From the NCBI GenBank assembly GCA_004297065.1, contig SCUU01000104.1, positions 1 through 43,752 on the forward strand: 43,752 bases of DNA, read 5' to 3'. A program made the position numbers and the translations under genes. Positions 42,288 to 43,752 of the stretch are shown here, in pieces; the stretch's first letter is position 1; each line of letters opens with the position of its first letter. The notes beneath the pieces were generated by a model, which saw nothing but the letters and a program-made list of their open reading frames with translations, did no database searches and had not been told where the DNA came from. The DNA comes from Gallionellaceae bacterium. GTDB taxonomy: Bacteria > Pseudomonadota > Gammaproteobacteria > Burkholderiales > Gallionellaceae.

Positions 42288-43454
42288 TTATTGTGCGGGG
42301 ACGACCAGGCAGTTGAGCGACACCGAACTGAAGTACCGGTTGTCTATCAGGCGCTTTGCCACTTTTGTTTCGGCCTCGGCCAGCGCGGCACCGTGCTCGA
42401 ACAAAAAATGCGGCCAATACACCTCGGCCTCGACTTTGCCCGCCACGTAATGGAACACCACGCGCTGCGGTTCCGGCAGGCCATCGAGCAGCGGTGCCAG
42501 ATGGAGCAGCAGTGCCGCACGTTCCGGCATGCGCTGCGCGTTGCTGTCGTGATCCAGGTCGTCTTCCGGGTCGATATGCGCCAGCACGTCGGCTACCGCC
42601 GGATGGCTTTTGAGTACGCGGCTGCGCGCATGTTCGGCGATGTGGTGGCCTTCCGATACGCTGATGCGCGGATCGACCAGAATATGCGCGTCCACCAAAG
42701 CGCGGTGCGCCATGCGGCGGGTGCGCAGGTCGTGCAGGCTTTTTACCCCCGGCGTGTCGATCAGGGTCTGGCGTATGCTGTCCACTTCCTCGATGGAGAG
42801 TCCGGCATCGATCAATTCCTGAAATGCATCCCAGGCGAACACGATACCCATGCGTACGATCATGAATCCGACCAGAATCGCCGCTACCGAGTCGGCATAC
42901 ACAAATCCCAGCAGGTTGCCGCCTATGCCCACTGCCACTACCAGCGACGAAGCCGCATCCGAACGGGCATGCCAGGCATTGGCGATGAGCATGGGCGAAC
43001 GCAGGCGTTCGCCCACATGCAGCATGTAGCGGAACAGCGCCTCTTTGGCGGCGAGCGCGATAAACGCTACCCATAGCGCCAGCGGAGCTACCGGGGGGAG
43101 GTCGCCGATGTGTTGCAGTTTGATCGCCGCCGCCACCATGATGGCCCCGCCCGTGCCCACGAGGATGGTCCCCAATACAAATGATGTTGCGGTTTCTACC
43201 CGCCCGTGACCGTAGGGGTGGCCTTCATCGGCCGGGTTCTTGCTGTGGTGGCTCGCCACCAGTACCAGAAAATCGCAGACCAGGTCGGACAGCGAGTGTA
43301 TGCCGTCCGCGATCAGGCTCTGGGAATGAGCGAAAAAACCTACTACGATTTGCACCAGTGTGAGCAACACATTGGCCGCGACACTGACCCAGGTACAGCG
43401 GTTAGCCAAGACGTAGCGTTGCGGGTCGTCGTAGGGTATATGATCGTGGCTCAT
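42288..43454 (-). CDS. cation diffusion facilitator with extended C-terminus
   Basis: Metal/H+ antiporter of the CDF family, 388 residues, exporting Zn2+ or similar ions. Six helices span about 20-215. The transport site is HxxxD twice: His53/Asp57 in HSLSD and His162/Asp166 in HARSD, a 2His-2Asp set typical of zinc carriers. GHPYGHGR is the loop motif. The cytosolic domain (about 220-295; VHD-type block SLHDLRTRRM, DAHILVDP) is followed by about 90 more residues that resemble a second small alpha/beta unit, longer than the usual 300-residue FieF/CzcD. No metal-responsive regulator is adjacent. Confidence 0.92.
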   Translation of the reverse strand: MSHDHIPYDDPQRYVLANRCTWVSVAANVLLTLVQIVVGFFAHSQSLIADGIHSLSDLVCDFLVLVASHHSKNPADEGHPYGHGRVETATSFVLGTILVGTGGAIMVAAAIKLQHIGDLPPVAPLALWVAFIALAAKEALFRYMLHVGERLRSPMLIANAWHARSDAASSLVVAVGIGGNLLGFVYADSVAAILVGFMIVRMGIVFAWDAFQELIDAGLSIEEVDSIRQTLIDTPGVKSLHDLRTRRMAHRALVDAHILVDPRISVSEGHHIAEHARSRVLKSHPAVADVLAHIDPEDDLDHDSNAQRMPERAALLLHLAPLLDGLPEPQRVVFHYVAGKVEAEVYWPHFLFEHGAALAEAETKVAKRLIDNRYFSSVSLNCLVVPAQ

Positions 43455-43593
43455 GGGGTGTGCGCTGTGTTAATTGTCAATCGTAAGGTTTAAACCACCG
43501 GCTTTAGCTGGTAGCAGTTAAGTGTTGATGTTAGCAAGAACTCCGCCGGGGAGCTGTTAAGAAAATATGATTTTCATCCCTCTCCCGCCGGGA

Positions 43594-43635
43594 TAACCAG
43601 CGACTTGCCCGCTTGCGGGCTTAGTCGATTGGCTA
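43594..43635. repeat. CGACTTG-family hairpin, single copy
   Basis: TAACCAGCGACTTG, stem GCCCGC-TT-GCGGGC, then TTAGTCGATTGGCTA. It has the best preserved ends of the family. Elsewhere in 43455-43752 there is a second perfect hairpin GCCGTAT-ACCCC-ATACGGC (43705-43723) and no gene that can be supported. Confidence 0.75.
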
Positions 43636-43752
43636 GTGTCGCAAACCAGAAATAACGAAACATTAAACGGCGTCTTTTTTCGCCATGCCGCGTTGCATCC
43701 CCTTGCCGTATACCCCATACGGCTGCGGGTCTGCGCCTTGCCTGACAAAAAA

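Noticed and set aside
42235-43074. The porin reading frame is open 280 codons upstream into the CDF gene
   Set aside because: A signal peptide and a good ribosome binding site define the start at 42234; the upstream part is a frame shadow of the CDF gene.
1-43752. tRNA, rRNA or tmRNA genes
   Set aside because: None was recognised by eye on either strand; a covariance-model scan would be needed to exclude small RNAs.

Overview
The window reads as a chromosomal segment of a Gram-negative betaproteobacterium, most likely an environmental member of the Nitrosomonadales/Gallionellaceae type. This is an inference from the protein families and gene order (rplM-rpsI-argC-DUF6776-bactofilin-erpA, then anmK/M23 peptidase facing tyrS), from the rsxABCDGE-nth operon, and from a pilA gene with a sigma-54 promoter. 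No 16S or other rRNA gene and no tRNA gene was recognised, so the placement is not proven.

Layout. 1-5.3 kb (minus strand): OsmC-like peroxidase, YdcF/ElyC-like membrane protein, the ornithine-lipid acyltransferases OlsB and OlsA, and an EAL-CBS-GGDEF c-di-GMP protein. 5.4-8.9 kb (plus): ribosomal proteins L13 and S9, ArgC, a DUF6776 membrane protein, a bactofilin and the Fe-S carrier ErpA. 9-12.8 kb: the murein-recycling kinase AnmK and an M23 endopeptidase (minus) divergent from TyrRS (plus). 13-15.2 kb: type IV pilin with a sigma-54 promoter, followed by a TMTC-like membrane glycosyltransferase with TPRs. 15.2-16.5 kb: a dead IS3-family element. 16.6-20.5 kb: CBS protein, cobalamin adenosyltransferase, DUF1841, fumarase C and a Phd/ParE toxin-antitoxin pair. 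20.6-28 kb is the most accessory part: a PDZ multi-TM histidine kinase, a repeat cluster, its probable NarL-type response regulator, a lipoprotein with a seven-repeat propeller, a secreted protein of unknown function and a small unknown protein. 28-34 kb (minus): rsxA-B-C-D-G-E-nth. 34-40.8 kb (minus): two Kup potassium transporters and a KdpD-short/KdpE pair. 40.9-43.5 kb (minus): an OprB-type porin and a cation diffusion facilitator.

The strongest unexplained signal is not a gene but the intergenic DNA. A 142-bp element with inverted ends occurs three times, each time touching the 3' end of a gene. One copy (36119-36565) has been swollen to 447 bp by five nested insertions that can be read out exactly by comparison with the uninterrupted copy at 627-768. 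Two of these insertions, a third copy at 38485-38523 and a fourth inside the dead IS3 transposase belong to one family of 38-51 bp. Its members share the ends GCGA and TTGCCT around a hairpin whose two arms change together from copy to copy. At least two further small hairpin families (CGACTTG...CTTAGTCG, and a 44-bp one) and REP-like pairs are present. Together they look like a set of small mobile structured sequences.

Functional links that can be inferred: pilin plus a candidate pilin glycosyltransferase; K+ uptake by Kup possibly controlled by an N-terminally shortened KdpD with KdpE; a two-component system beside secreted proteins of unknown role; ornithine-lipid synthesis beside c-di-GMP signalling.
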